Below, piece by piece: positions 8,713 through 17,720 of a stretch of DNA of 64,000 bases; within the stretch, counting starts at the first letter, position 1; every line of letters starts with the position of its first letter. The stretch comes from Clostridia bacterium. Lineage in GTDB: Bacteria; Bacillota; Clostridia; Oscillospirales; RGIG5554. The notes under the pieces were generated by a model. That model had not been told where the DNA came from, ran no database searches, and saw only the letters and a list, made by a program, of their open reading frames with translations. Both the position numbers and the translations under genes were made by a program. The DNA is taken from assembly GCA_017507855.1 (NCBI GenBank), contig JAFWAE010000026.1, positions 82,991 through 146,990 of the forward strand. The letters are read 5' to 3'.

Positions 8713-9969
8713 GTGAAATTTTGCATCGTGACCTTGGGTTGCAAGGTCAATCAATACGAAAGCCAAAGCCTTCGTGAAAGCCTGCTTCGCCTGGGCTACG
8801 GGGAAAGCCAAAGCCCCGAAACGGCAGACGTGGCAGTGGTGAACACCTGTTGCGTAACGGGAGAAAGCGAACGCAAATGCCGCAACGCCGTGCACCGCTT
8901 GCGTCGCAAGGCTCCGCAGGCACTGATCGCAGTGTGCGGATGCTTGGCCACCGTCAACGGCCGTTCTTTGGAGCAGGCAGGGGCCGACATCGTGTGGAAG
9001 GGGCACGACAAGCAAAAGCTGGTGCCTGCCATCCACCACCGCCTCGCGGCCAAGGAAACGGAGGCGGAAGCGGCTTTTATCACCGGCTTTGACGAGCGCA
9101 CTCGGGCTTACGTCAAGATTGAGGACGGGTGCCGTAATTTTTGCACCTACTGCATTATTCCTTATGCCCGCGGAAGGATCGTTTCTCGCGAGGAGGAGCA
9201 GATCTGCCGCGAGGTGGAAGAGCTGGTGAGACGCGGCTATCGGGAGTTGGTGATCACCGGCATTGAGATCGCCTCGTACGGAGCGGATAACGGCAAGGAG
9301 CTGGGAGGCCTTTTGCAAAAGCTGGACGCTTTGGAGGGGGATTTCCGTCTTCGTTTGGGGTCGCTGGAACCAAGCTTTGTGACCCCTGCCTTTGCCAAGA
9401 CTCTGGGCGCGCTGAAAAAGCTTTGCCCTCATATTCACCTTTCCCTGCAAAGCGGAAGCGATGCCGTTTTGCGGGCCATGAACCGCAAATACGATACGCA
9501 AAGATATGGGCAGGCTGCGGCTCTCCTGCGGCAGGCCATGCCGGGTTGTGAGCTGACCACGGATCTGATCGTGGGTTTCCCCGGAGAAAGCGAGGCTCAT
9601 TTTCAGGAAAGTTTGGCTTTTGCGGAGAAAATGGAATTTTTACAGATCCATATTTTTCCTTATTCACCCCGAAAGGGGACGCCTGCGGCCGAAATGGACG
9701 GGCAGGTGGCTCCGCAGGTGAAAAAGCAACGGGCAGCCCGGGCCGCCGAAATGGCCCAGCGGTGCCGCGAGCAACGTTTGGCCGCGCGGGTAGGTACGCG
9801 AGCTGAAATGATCTGTGAGGCAGACGGTTGCGGGTTTACCCGCGAATATCTCCCCGTGCGAACGGAGGAGAGCCTAAGTCCGGGCGAGGTGGTGCAGGTG
9901 CTTTTCACCGGCACGGACGGAAAATTTCTTTTGGCGAAAAGAGTGGAAAAGCAAGCGTCGGATGCTTGA
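8713..9969 (+). CDS. mtaB: tRNA (N6-threonylcarbamoyladenosine-37-C2)-methylthiotransferase MtaB
   Basis: A 418-residue radical-SAM methylthiotransferase. The N-terminal UPF0004 domain has IVTLGCKVNQYES, VVNTCCVT and VCGCLA, whose cysteines bind one 4Fe-4S cluster. The radical-SAM triad CRNFCTYC is near residues 142-149, followed by the conserved IIPYARGR. A TRAM-like C-terminal part follows. The CKVNQYES signature distinguishes MtaB from MiaB and RimO. MtaB adds a methylthio group to t6A37 of ANN-decoding tRNAs. GTG at 8713 is preferred because GGAAGGTGAGG lies at proper distance; the GTG at 8704 falls inside it. Confidence 0.9.
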   Translation: MKFCIVTLGCKVNQYESQSLRESLLRLGYGESQSPETADVAVVNTCCVTGESERKCRNAVHRLRRKAPQALIAVCGCLATVNGRSLEQAGADIVWKGHDKQKLVPAIHHRLAAKETEAEAAFITGFDERTRAYVKIEDGCRNFCTYCIIPYARGRIVSREEEQICREVEELVRRGYRELVITGIEIASYGADNGKELGGLLQKLDALEGDFRLRLGSLEPSFVTPAFAKTLGALKKLCPHIHLSLQSGSDAVLRAMNRKYDTQRYGQAAALLRQAMPGCELTTDLIVGFPGESEAHFQESLAFAEKMEFLQIHIFPYSPRKGTPAAEMDGQVAPQVKKQRAARAAEMAQRCREQRLAARVGTRAEMICEADGCGFTREYLPVRTEESLSPGEVVQVLFTGTDGKFLLAKRVEKQASDA

Positions 9970-9994
9970 AATTTTCCTTGTTATATGATACAAT
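9966..9994 (+). promoter_or_regulatory. purL promoter (sigma-A type)
   Basis: TTGAAA at 9966-9971 and TACAAT at 9989-9994 with a 17-base spacer, overlapping the mtaB stop codon. It would start transcription about 30 bases upstream of purL. No purine riboswitch or PurR box is evident in the short leader. Confidence 0.7.
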
Positions 9995-10033
9995 AAAACA
10001 AGAATTTTGAATTTTTAAAACGGGGGTTTTTTT

Positions 10034-13000
10034 GTGGTATACCGTGTCTATTCCGAGAAAAAACGTGAGCACGCCGTGGAAGCGCAAAGCGTGGCGGCAG
10101 ATCTGCGTGAAAATTTGGGGCTTACCGCCCTGCGGGAAGTGCGCTTACTGAACCGCTACGACGTGGAAAACATTCCGCAGGATATTTTTGAGCGCGCCAA
10201 AAAGACGGTCTTTTCCGAGCCGCAGGTGGACGAGGTGTACGACACCCTGCCTGCCTTCGGGGCGGATGCGCATTTGCTGGCGGTGGAATATCTGCCCGGT
10301 CAGTACGACCAGCGAGCAGACTCCTGCGCCCAATGCATTCAGATCATGACTCAGCAGGAGCGTCCTTTGGTCAGCACGGCCAAGGTATACGTTCTTGTGG
10401 GCGAATTGACCGAGCAGGAGGTACAGGCCGCGGCGGATTACCTGATCAACCCCGTGGAAAGCCGCCGTGCGGATATGGCCGAGCGCGCCTCCCTGCAGAC
10501 CGATTACGAGGTGCCTCAGCAAGTGGCTACCTTGGACGGATTTTTGGAGCTGGATCAGGCGGGGTTGGCGGATTTCGTGCGTCGTTACGGTCTGGCCATG
10601 GACGAGGACGACATTGCCTTCTGCCAGGAATATTTCCGCACGGAGCAGCGTGACCCCACCATGACCGAGATCCGCGTGATCGACACCTATTGGTCCGACC
10701 ATTGCCGCCATACCACGTTTTTGACCCGTATCGACAAGGTCACGGTGGCAGATGGGGAGATTCAGGAGGCCTTTGAGCAATATTTGGCCGATCGCCGCCA
10801 GGTGTACGGCGAGCGCTTGGAACGCAAGCCCGTTTGCCTGATGGATATTGCCACCTTGGGTGCCAAGAAGCTGAAGGCAGACGGACTGCTGGAGGATCTG
10901 GATGCCTCCGATGAGATCAACGCCTGCTCCATTCACATCAAAGCAGACGTGGACGGCAAGCCTGAGGATTGGCTGCTGATGTTTAAAAACGAGACCCATA
11001 ACCATCCCACGGAGATCGAACCCTTCGGCGGCGCGGCCACCTGCCTGGGCGGCGCGATCCGCGATCCCCTCAGCGGACGTACATACGTGTATCAGGCCAT
11101 GCGTGTGACCGGTGCGGCAGATCCCCGCCGCCCTGTCAGCGAGACCATTCCCGGCAAGCTTTCCCAAAAGAAGCTGGTCTGCGGTGCCGCTAACGGCTAC
11201 AGCAGTTACGGTAACCAGATCGGTCTTTGCACGGGCTTTGTCAACGAGATCTACCACGAAGGCTATGCGGCCAAGCGTTTGGAGATCGGCGCGGTATTGG
11301 GTGCGGCTCCCAAGGAGAACGTACGCCGTTGCCAGCCCCAACCCGGTGATGCCGTGATCCTGCTGGGCGGCCGTACGGGCCGTGACGGCTGCGGCGGTGC
11401 AACGGGCTCTTCCAAATCCCACACGGCCGATTCTTTGACCACTTGCGGCGCTGAGGTGCAAAAGGGCAATCCTCCCGAGGAGCGCAAGCTGCAGCGCCTG
11501 TTCCGCAATCCTGCCGTGACGAAGATGATCAAGCGCTGCAACGACTTCGGTGCAGGCGGTGTGTCTGTGGCCATCGGCGAGCTGGCTGACGGTCTGGATA
11601 TCGATCTGGATGCAGTGCCCAAGAAATACGAGGGTTTGGACGGCACGGAGCTGGCCATTTCCGAATCTCAGGAGCGTATGGCTGTGGTGATCGCGGCCGA
11701 GGACACCCAGCGCTTTATTGAGGCGGCTGCCCGCGAAAACCTGTTGGCTGTGCGCGTGGCTACCGTGACGGATAAAAACCGCCTGTGCATGACCTGGAAC
11801 GGTCATACCGTGGTAGACGTTTCCCGCGATTTCCTGAATTCCAACGGTGCGGAAAAGCACACGGAAGCCACCGTGTTGCCCGTGGCCGACGACGATATTT
11901 ATCAGGTGTACGGTGCTTTGAACGGGCAAGCTCCCGCGGAAGGCCTGAAGACCTTGGTGTCCGATTTGAATGTTTGCTCTCAGAAGGGCTTGGTGGAGCG
12001 TTTTGACAGCTCTATCGGAGCCTGTGCCGTCACCAACCCCTACGGCGGCGCTTATCAGCAGACTCCCGTGCAGTTCATGGCCTCCAAGATCCCCATGCTG
12101 AAGGGCAAGACCGACACGGCCAGCGTAATGGCCTACGGCTTCTCTCCCGCCGTGTCCGAAAAGAGCCCCTATCACGGCGCTATGACGGCTGTGGTGGAAT
12201 CTGCCGCCCGCGTGGTGGCTTCGGGTGCCCCTGCAGACCGTATCCGTTTGACCTTGCAGGAGTATTTCCCCCGCACGCAGAACGATCCTCTGCGCTGGGG
12301 GTTGCCCATGGCTGCGTTGCTGGGTGCCTACCGCGCTCAGATCGCCCTGGGGATGCCCGCCATCGGCGGTAAGGACAGTATGTCCGGCACCTTTGAAAAA
12401 ATGGACGTGCCCCCCACGTTGGTCAGCTTTGCCGTCAGTGTGACCAAGGCCTCCAAGGTCATCACGCCTGAATTTAAGCGCGCACGCTCCAAGGTGTACG
12501 CGATCTTACCCCGCTATAACGGCTTGACCCCCGATTTTGAAAGCGTAAAGAAATGCTTTGCCCAGGTTCACGGGCTCTGTGAGCAGGGCAAGGTGCTATC
12601 TGCCTGGGCCATCGGCGTGGGCGGCATTGCCGAAGCGCTGTTTAAAATGGCCATTGGAAACATGGTGGGCTTCTGCGGCCAGGTGCCCGAGGACCTGCTC
12701 TATCGCGCCTGCTTTGGCGGCTTCGTGCTGGAAGGAACTGAAGTGCCCGAGGGGGCTGTCCTTTTGGGCGAGACCGTGTTTGACCGCGTGCTGGAGATCA
12801 ACGGCAGCAAGGCAGATCTGGACGAACTGGTCGCCCTGTGGCACAAGCCTTTGGAAAAAGTATTCCCCACCCGTTCCGGCAGGGACGGCGGCGAGGTGGG
12901 CACCCATACCTGTCGGGTGCGTCCTGCCAATATTCACGCCAAGCTGGGGAGCATTGCCAAGCCCCGCGTGCTGATCCCCGTGTTCCCCGGTACCAACTGC

Positions 13001-13759
13001 GAATACGATTCTGCTCGCCGCTTTGAAATGGCAGGGGCGGAGGCTGTGACCCCCGTTCTGCGCAATCTGACGGCCGAAGCTTTGGATGAGTCTTTGGCAG
13101 AAATGGCTTCCTTGATCGATAACAGCCAGATCATCATGATCCCCGGCGGATTTTCCGGCGGCGACGAGCCCGAAGGCTCTGCCAAATTCATTGCGGCCGT
13201 CTTCCGCAACCCCCGCGTTAAAGAGGCCGTGCTGCGCCTGATGGAACGGCGTGACGGATTGATGCTGGGCATCTGCAACGGCTTCCAGGCTTTGGTCAAG
13301 CTGGGCCTGTTGCCCTACGGCACCATTTTGGACGAAATGCCCGCCGATGCTCCCACCTTGACCTTTAACCATATCGGCCGCCATCAGGCTATGATGGTGC
13401 GCACCCGCATTTCCAGTGTGAAATCGCCCTGGTTGAGCAAGGTAGAAGCGGGCGATCTGCATACCATTCCCGTGTCTCACGGCGAGGGCCGCTTCTTCGC
13501 GGATGAGGCTCATTTGAAGATGCTCATTGAAAACGGCCGCATTGCCACCCAGTACGTGGACGTAGACGGAAAGCCCACCATGCTGGAGCCCTTTAACCCC
13601 AACGGTTCCGTGGAGGCTATCGAGGGCATTCTCAGCGCCGACGGCCGTATTTTGGGTAAAATGGGGCACAGCGAGCGCATTGGCGACGACCTGGCCAAAA
13701 ACATGGGCGGCGCCCGCGACCAGTTCCTATTTGAATCCGGCGTGGAATACTTCAAATAA
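10034..13759 (+). CDS. purL: Phosphoribosylformylglycinamidine synthase, single-chain
   Basis: A 1241-residue one-chain FGAM synthase that converts FGAR, glutamine and ATP to FGAM in purine synthesis. The N-terminal linker is followed by the metal and ATP motifs DTYWSDHCRHTTF (about 215-227) and FKNETHNHPTEIEPFGGAATC. A second AIRS-like half has GGKDSMSG. The glutaminase domain starts at about residue 975 (PRVLIPVFPGTNCEYDSA) with the nucleophile in GICNGFQ (about 1078) and SHGEGRF at the end. Many Firmicutes split this into PurS, PurQ and PurL; the long form is frequent in Clostridia. GTG start after GGGGG. No other pur gene is nearby. Confidence 0.95.
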   Translation: MVYRVYSEKKREHAVEAQSVAADLRENLGLTALREVRLLNRYDVENIPQDIFERAKKTVFSEPQVDEVYDTLPAFGADAHLLAVEYLPGQYDQRADSCAQCIQIMTQQERPLVSTAKVYVLVGELTEQEVQAAADYLINPVESRRADMAERASLQTDYEVPQQVATLDGFLELDQAGLADFVRRYGLAMDEDDIAFCQEYFRTEQRDPTMTEIRVIDTYWSDHCRHTTFLTRIDKVTVADGEIQEAFEQYLADRRQVYGERLERKPVCLMDIATLGAKKLKADGLLEDLDASDEINACSIHIKADVDGKPEDWLLMFKNETHNHPTEIEPFGGAATCLGGAIRDPLSGRTYVYQAMRVTGAADPRRPVSETIPGKLSQKKLVCGAANGYSSYGNQIGLCTGFVNEIYHEGYAAKRLEIGAVLGAAPKENVRRCQPQPGDAVILLGGRTGRDGCGGATGSSKSHTADSLTTCGAEVQKGNPPEERKLQRLFRNPAVTKMIKRCNDFGAGGVSVAIGELADGLDIDLDAVPKKYEGLDGTELAISESQERMAVVIAAEDTQRFIEAAARENLLAVRVATVTDKNRLCMTWNGHTVVDVSRDFLNSNGAEKHTEATVLPVADDDIYQVYGALNGQAPAEGLKTLVSDLNVCSQKGLVERFDSSIGACAVTNPYGGAYQQTPVQFMASKIPMLKGKTDTASVMAYGFSPAVSEKSPYHGAMTAVVESAARVVASGAPADRIRLTLQEYFPRTQNDPLRWGLPMAALLGAYRAQIALGMPAIGGKDSMSGTFEKMDVPPTLVSFAVSVTKASKVITPEFKRARSKVYAILPRYNGLTPDFESVKKCFAQVHGLCEQGKVLSAWAIGVGGIAEALFKMAIGNMVGFCGQVPEDLLYRACFGGFVLEGTEVPEGAVLLGETVFDRVLEINGSKADLDELVALWHKPLEKVFPTRSGRDGGEVGTHTCRVRPANIHAKLGSIAKPRVLIPVFPGTNCEYDSARRFEMAGAEAVTPVLRNLTAEALDESLAEMASLIDNSQIIMIPGGFSGGDEPEGSAKFIAAVFRNPRVKEAVLRLMERRDGLMLGICNGFQALVKLGLLPYGTILDEMPADAPTLTFNHIGRHQAMMVRTRISSVKSPWLSKVEAGDLHTIPVSHGEGRFFADEAHLKMLIENGRIATQYVDVDGKPTMLEPFNPNGSVEAIEGILSADGRILGKMGHSERIGDDLAKNMGGARDQFLFESGVEYFK

Positions 13760-13762
13760 ATC

Positions 13763-14455
13763 GTGGACGGACAGTTTGAACGCACACAACGCCTTGTGGG
13801 AGCGGAGGCCATGGAAAAGCTGGCCTCCTCCCACGTGGCGATCTTCGGCTTGGGAGGCGTGGGCAGTTGGGCTTGCGAGGCCCTGGCCCGTTGCGGCATC
13901 GGCCGCTTTTACCTGGTGGATGGGGACACGGTGGAAAAAACCAATCTCAATCGCCAGCTGATCGCCCTTCATTCCACCTTAGGCAAGCCCAAGGTGGAGG
14001 TTATGGCCCAACGCATTACCGACATCAACCCTTCCGCCGCTGTGGAAGCCAGGCAGCTTTTCTTTGACGAAAGCAACGCCGGTGAAATTCCCTTCGGGGA
14101 ATTTGATTACGTGGTGGACGCCATTGATACAGTCAGCTCCAAGCTGTTGCTAATCCGCTTGGCTGTGCAGGCGGGGGTCCCCGTGCTCAGCTGTATGGGA
14201 ACAGGCAACCGTTTGGAGGCCGATTCCTTTCGCATTGGAAGGATCGAGCAAACGGAGGGATGTCCCTTGGCCCGCGTGATGCGGCGTGAGCTTCGTTTGC
14301 AGGGGATTAAAGGGGTGCGGGTGCTTTATTCCCCCCAAGCTCCTCACGTGACGTCTCAGGCAGGAGTTTCTCCGGCCAGTATCTCCTTCGTCCCTTCTGC
14401 GGCAGGCTTGAAAATTGCCGGGGAAGTGGTGCGGCAGTTAATGGAAAAAGGATGA
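13763..14455 (+). CDS. tcdA: tRNA threonylcarbamoyladenosine dehydratase TcdA
   Basis: A 230-residue E1-like ThiF/MoeB family protein. It has the nucleotide-binding motif IFGLGGVGSWACEALAR (about 28-44), DGDTVEKTNLNRQ, DAIDTVSSK and GTGNR. The C-terminal order and length fit TcdA, which cyclises t6A37 to ct6A using ATP. It starts with GTG 3 bases after purL and its stop overlaps an ATG of nadA, so it is part of the purL transcript. MtaB upstream acts on the same tRNA position 37. Confidence 0.88.
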   Translation: MDGQFERTQRLVGAEAMEKLASSHVAIFGLGGVGSWACEALARCGIGRFYLVDGDTVEKTNLNRQLIALHSTLGKPKVEVMAQRITDINPSAAVEARQLFFDESNAGEIPFGEFDYVVDAIDTVSSKLLLIRLAVQAGVPVLSCMGTGNRLEADSFRIGRIEQTEGCPLARVMRRELRLQGIKGVRVLYSPQAPHVTSQAGVSPASISFVPSAAGLKIAGEVVRQLMEKG

Positions 14456-14460
14456 AAAAC

Positions 14461-15375
14461 ATGACGACCTATGAGCTTCAGCAAGAGATCCTGCGCTTAA
14501 AAAAAGAAAAGAACGCCTGCATTTTGGCACATAGCTACCAAGGACACGACGTTTTGGAAATTGCCGATATTTGCGGCGATTCCTTCCGCCTCAGCCAAGC
14601 GGCTGCCCAGGTGGATGCACCGCTGTTTATCGTCTGCGGCGTGCATTTTATGGCCGAAACCGTCAAGTTGCTTTCTCCGGAAAAGAAGGTCATTTTGGCC
14701 CATCCTCAGGCAGGTTGCCCCATGGCGGAGCAATTCGGCCCCGAAGAGGTCTTGGCCTTTCGCAAGGAAAATCCCGATGCGGCTGTGGTCTGCTACGTCA
14801 ACACCACCGCGGCGCTGAAGGCGGTCTGCGACGTTTGTGTGACCTCCTCTTCCGCCGTCAACATCGTTAAAAAAATGACCCAAAAGAAGATCCTTTTCAT
14901 TCCGGACTGTCATTTGGGAGCCTACGTGGCCTCCCACGTGCCGGATAAAGAGATCGTTTTGTGGAATGGGGGATGTCCCATTCACGCTGGTGCCACCAAG
15001 GAAGACGTGGCGCGGGTGAAGGCCGCCCATCCCAATGCCAAGCTGTTGGTGCATCCCGAATGCTTGCCCGAGGTGGTAGAGCAGGCGGATATGGTGGGCT
15101 CTACGGCAGATATTTTAAAATATGCCCGCCAAAGCACGGCAAAGGAATTTATTATTGGCACGGAGATCAGCATTGCAGAGCATTTGAGCTTTGAATGCCC
15201 GGAGAAAGTCTTTTATCCCATGTGGCCTAAGCTGCAGTGTGCCGATATGCGCTTGACCACCCTGCCCGACGTGCATCGCGCCTTGTTGGGCACGGGAGGC
15301 CTTGTGATGGAAATGGAGGCCGGGCAGATGGCGCAGGCTCGCCGCTGCATCGACGCTATGATCCGCCTGGGATGA
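14461..15375 (+). CDS. nadA: Quinolinate synthase
   Basis: A 304-residue NadA, which condenses iminoaspartate with dihydroxyacetone phosphate to quinolinate for NAD synthesis. Seen: AHSYQGHDVLEIADICGDS, the cluster Cys regions CGVHFMAETVK, CYVNTTAALKA and VHPECLPEV, and the late MEMEAGQ segment. It binds a 4Fe-4S cluster and fits the three-repeat fold. ATG 14452 overlaps the tcdA stop (ATGA) but AAGGA is correctly spaced only for ATG 14461. No nadB or nadC is in the window. Confidence 0.92.
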   Translation: MTTYELQQEILRLKKEKNACILAHSYQGHDVLEIADICGDSFRLSQAAAQVDAPLFIVCGVHFMAETVKLLSPEKKVILAHPQAGCPMAEQFGPEEVLAFRKENPDAAVVCYVNTTAALKAVCDVCVTSSSAVNIVKKMTQKKILFIPDCHLGAYVASHVPDKEIVLWNGGCPIHAGATKEDVARVKAAHPNAKLLVHPECLPEVVEQADMVGSTADILKYARQSTAKEFIIGTEISIAEHLSFECPEKVFYPMWPKLQCADMRLTTLPDVHRALLGTGGLVMEMEAGQMAQARRCIDAMIRLG

Positions 15376-15400
15376 CCTTGTGGTGAAAGGAGGAAGCCCC

Positions 15401-15928
15401 TTGAAGGAAAGAACGTCCAAACGTAAAGTGGCAGTGATCGTCACGCTGACGGCGCTGGCGCTGGCCTGTGTAGGCGTGTTCACTTGGTTTGTGTGGACTA
15501 CGTCGCCCGCATACGTGGCCAAAGCCACCATTGTGGAAGTGCTGGAAAAGGCCGTGGCCAAGTTGCCGGAGGATACGAAAAGCTTTTACGTGGATCCCCA
15601 ACGCCTTGAGGAGGATCCCTCTCTGCACATAGAGGAACTGGGCTATCAGATTATCAATCGCAAGGACGGAGAGCAGGTGCTGGAGTATATCCGCAACAGC
15701 CGCTTCGTCTCTTTGGGTTCCCGCCCTTCCGTGGAGGCAGACAACACCCAATGGCCTGTTATTTACGTAGCGGGCTTTCGCCTGCTGTTCCAAATGGTGC
15801 AGGAATATTACGTGGTGGAAATGCAATTGACTCCCGAGGACGAGGCGGGGTTGCGGGCTTTGCTGGAAAAGATCCGCACCGAGAACACCCGGTTGACCCC
15901 CGATTTTGAGGGCCAAGTTTGGCCGTAA
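15401..15928 (+). CDS. Membrane-anchored protein of unknown function
   Basis: A 175-residue protein with a basic N-terminus (KERTSKRK), one hydrophobic segment at about 9-32, and a soluble domain outside the membrane, presumably extracellular. The soluble part is acidic with no cysteines and no motif that I recognise. The start is TTG at 15401, 7 bases after a near-perfect AAAGGAGG; the upstream GTG codons overlap that site. It follows nadA by 25 bases and is the last gene before a strong terminator. Confidence 0.65.
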   Translation: MKERTSKRKVAVIVTLTALALACVGVFTWFVWTTSPAYVAKATIVEVLEKAVAKLPEDTKSFYVDPQRLEEDPSLHIEELGYQIINRKDGEQVLEYIRNSRFVSLGSRPSVEADNTQWPVIYVAGFRLLFQMVQEYYVVEMQLTPEDEAGLRALLEKIRTENTRLTPDFEGQVWP

Positions 15929-15941
15929 ACCCCTATACAAG

Positions 15942-15974
15942 AAAAAGCCTGTGCGTTGCACAGGCTTTTTGTTT
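15942..15974. terminator. Bidirectional intrinsic terminator
   Basis: A 13-base-pair perfect stem (15942-15954 with 15958-15970) and a 3-base loop, with A-run on the left and T-run on the right. It can end both the purL-nadA transcript and the minus-strand transcript of the gene ending at 15986. Confidence 0.88.
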
Positions 15975-15985
15975 GCGCGATCTGT

Positions 15986-16804
15986 TTATTTGCTCAGGTC
16001 GATGAGGGTGAAGGGATCCTCCAGCAGGCGAGGAATGATGGCCTTGGCATCTGCCGCGATTTCGGGGGACGCCCCTTCGGGAAGATAGGTCAGACCGTCT
16101 AAAGGAAGACCTGTCAGAACCGCGTACCACAGCATTCCTACCGCAAACACCCCGTTAATGTTCATATGTACCTTGTCTTCCACGTGGAAGGCCTCGCCGT
16201 ATTTGGTGCGCAGGCTTTGGAGCAGCGTGGTGACGGGGATGATGCCACTGAAACGCTTATTGGGCCAGATGAATTTGCGGACAGAATCCAAGGAGGCCTC
16301 GTGCATGGCCTGCTGATCAAAATCGTATTTTCCGAAGCTGGGTGTGGTGGAAGTGACGGGATAGGCACAATGGGGACCATAGAAGAATTTGGCATTGGGG
16401 CAATGCTTTTGGATCACGTCCAACAGGTTGTTCAGCGTTTCGCCGAATTGCGCTTCCTCCTTATAGGAGCCCCCTCCTTGGTAAAGGACGACGGTATCCC
16501 AGGGCTGGTCATCCAGGATGGAGGCGTAATCTACCAAATGATTCAGCTCCTCGGGATCGCAAAATTTTTCCACCGTGGGGCGGTGGTACACCACGCCTGC
16601 CTCGTTGGTGGTGGCAAAATGCTCGTGAATGGCAAAGTCGGAATCCCCGCGGTAGATCACACCCAGGGTAAGATCCTCATAATTTAAGTTGTGAAAAATG
16701 GGGCAAAGCTCCATAGCAGACAGGCGACAATTACTGTGTCCCACGGCCAAAAGCTTCATCTTGCGGGGGCTGGCGCAGTCGGCAGAGCGCAATACGTTAT
16801 TCAT
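15986..16804 (-). CDS. SGNH-like protein (DUF4886-type)
   Basis: A 272-residue cytosolic protein. The start of the fold reads KLLAVGHSNCRLSAMEL, matching the nucleophile block of SGNH/DUF4886 proteins except that the usual G-N-S is G-H-S. Later blocks include VVLYQGGGSYKEE and, near the C-terminus, HMNINGVFAVGMLWY, which resembles the catalytic Asp/His block (HxNxxG). It may be an esterase-like hydrolase of unknown substrate. ATG 16804 is chosen because AAAAAAGGG lies upstream; the codons before it lie near the promoter. Confidence 0.55.
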   Translation of the reverse strand: MNNVLRSADCASPRKMKLLAVGHSNCRLSAMELCPIFHNLNYEDLTLGVIYRGDSDFAIHEHFATTNEAGVVYHRPTVEKFCDPEELNHLVDYASILDDQPWDTVVLYQGGGSYKEEAQFGETLNNLLDVIQKHCPNAKFFYGPHCAYPVTSTTPSFGKYDFDQQAMHEASLDSVRKFIWPNKRFSGIIPVTTLLQSLRTKYGEAFHVEDKVHMNINGVFAVGMLWYAVLTGLPLDGLTYLPEGASPEIAADAKAIIPRLLEDPFTLIDLSK

Positions 16805-16865
16805 CCAAGACACACCCTTTTTTAGTATATGCCCCATTATATCAAGAAAGCTCTGCAATGTAAAG

Positions 16866-16894
16866 ATTTAACAGAAAAATTTACAATTTGTCAA
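16866..16894 (-). promoter_or_regulatory. Promoter of the SGNH-like gene
   Basis: On the minus strand, TTGACA (16894-16889) and TTAAAT (16871-16866) with a 17-base spacer, placing transcription start about 55 bases before the ATG at 16804. Confidence 0.6.
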
Positions 16895-16895
16895 G

Positions 16896-16928
16896 AGCCG
16901 CCTCGGCCAAAAGCGAAGGCGGCTTTTT
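16896..16928. terminator. Terminator-like hairpin after tepA
   Basis: Arms AGCCGCCT (16896-16903) and AGGCGGCT (16917-16924) form an 8-base-pair stem. The T-run is good on the plus strand but poor on the minus strand, where tepA would need it, so its role as the tepA terminator is uncertain. Confidence 0.4.
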
Positions 16929-16938
16929 CAGGGAAGAC

Positions 16939-17610
16939 TTATTTTCCGCAGGCTCGGTGCAAAAAGCTTAAGGCATCGGAAAGGCCGCCGATGGAATCGA
17001 TCAGGCCGCTGTTGACCGCTTCGGGTCCGTCAATCACACTGCCTACATCTGTGACAAGCTCACCTACGCGGAACATCAGGGAATGAAGGGTGTCTTCGCT
17101 AATGCGGGAATGGCGGGTGATGAAGCGGTTGATGCGCTGTTGCATTTGTTCCAGGCAGGTAAAGCTTTGCTCCACACCCACCACCAGGCCGCTGGTACGC
17201 ACGGGGTGCAGGGTCATGGTGGCGGAGGGGACGATAAAGGAACGGTTGGTGCATACGGCCAGGGGGACGCCGATAGAATGGCCGCCACCCAGCACCAGCG
17301 AGACGGTGGGTTTGGACATGCCGGCAATCAGCTCGGCCATGGCCAGGCCTGCCTCTACGTCCCCGCCCGCCGTGTTCAGCAAAAGCAAAAGAGCATCCAA
17401 ATGGGGGGATTCCTCTACCTCCACCAATTGAGGAAGCATGTGCTCGTATTTGGTGGTCTTGTTTTGGGGCGGAAGCAGATAATGGCCTTCGATCTGGCCG
17501 ATAATGGTCAGACAGCGGATGTGGAGCTGTCCGCTTTGTACGGTGATGCCCCCCGGATCGGTGGGCGGGGGAGGAGACGCCTGAGGGGCTTCCAGGGGCT
17601 GTTCTTGCAT
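16939..17610 (-). CDS. tepA: TepA, ClpP-like translocation-enhancing protein
   Basis: A 223-residue ClpP/crotonase-fold protein. The catalytic Ser sits in GGGHSIG (about 120-126), with the oxyanion block LLLLNTAGGDVEAG before it and MTLHP after it as the likely His. A Pro-rich N-terminal tail (PPPPTDPGG) lacks a signal peptide. TepA of Bacillus is described as a cytosolic ClpP-like protease linked to protein export and sporulation. The ATG at 17610 follows AAAGGAGGT. The neighbouring genes give no clear functional link. Confidence 0.8.
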   Translation of the reverse strand: MQEQPLEAPQASPPPPTDPGGITVQSGQLHIRCLTIIGQIEGHYLLPPQNKTTKYEHMLPQLVEVEESPHLDALLLLLNTAGGDVEAGLAMAELIAGMSKPTVSLVLGGGHSIGVPLAVCTNRSFIVPSATMTLHPVRTSGLVVGVEQSFTCLEQMQQRINRFITRHSRISEDTLHSLMFRVGELVTDVGSVIDGPEAVNSGLIDSIGGLSDALSFLHRACGK

Positions 17611-17661
17611 ACAACGACCTCCTTTTTGCCCTTTATTCTGCCTCCAAATCAAGAAAATATA

Positions 17662-17700
17662 CAAAAAAAGAAAGCCTGCTTTTATCAAGCAGGCTTTCTT
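17662..17700 (-). terminator. Terminator of the 2-oxoacid dehydrogenase operon
   Basis: A perfect 14-base-pair stem (17669-17682 with 17687-17700) with a 4-base loop, followed on the minus strand by seven Ts. It lies 20 bases past the E1 stop. Confidence 0.9.
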
Positions 17701-17720
17701 GAGGCTTGGAGAATTGCGGT

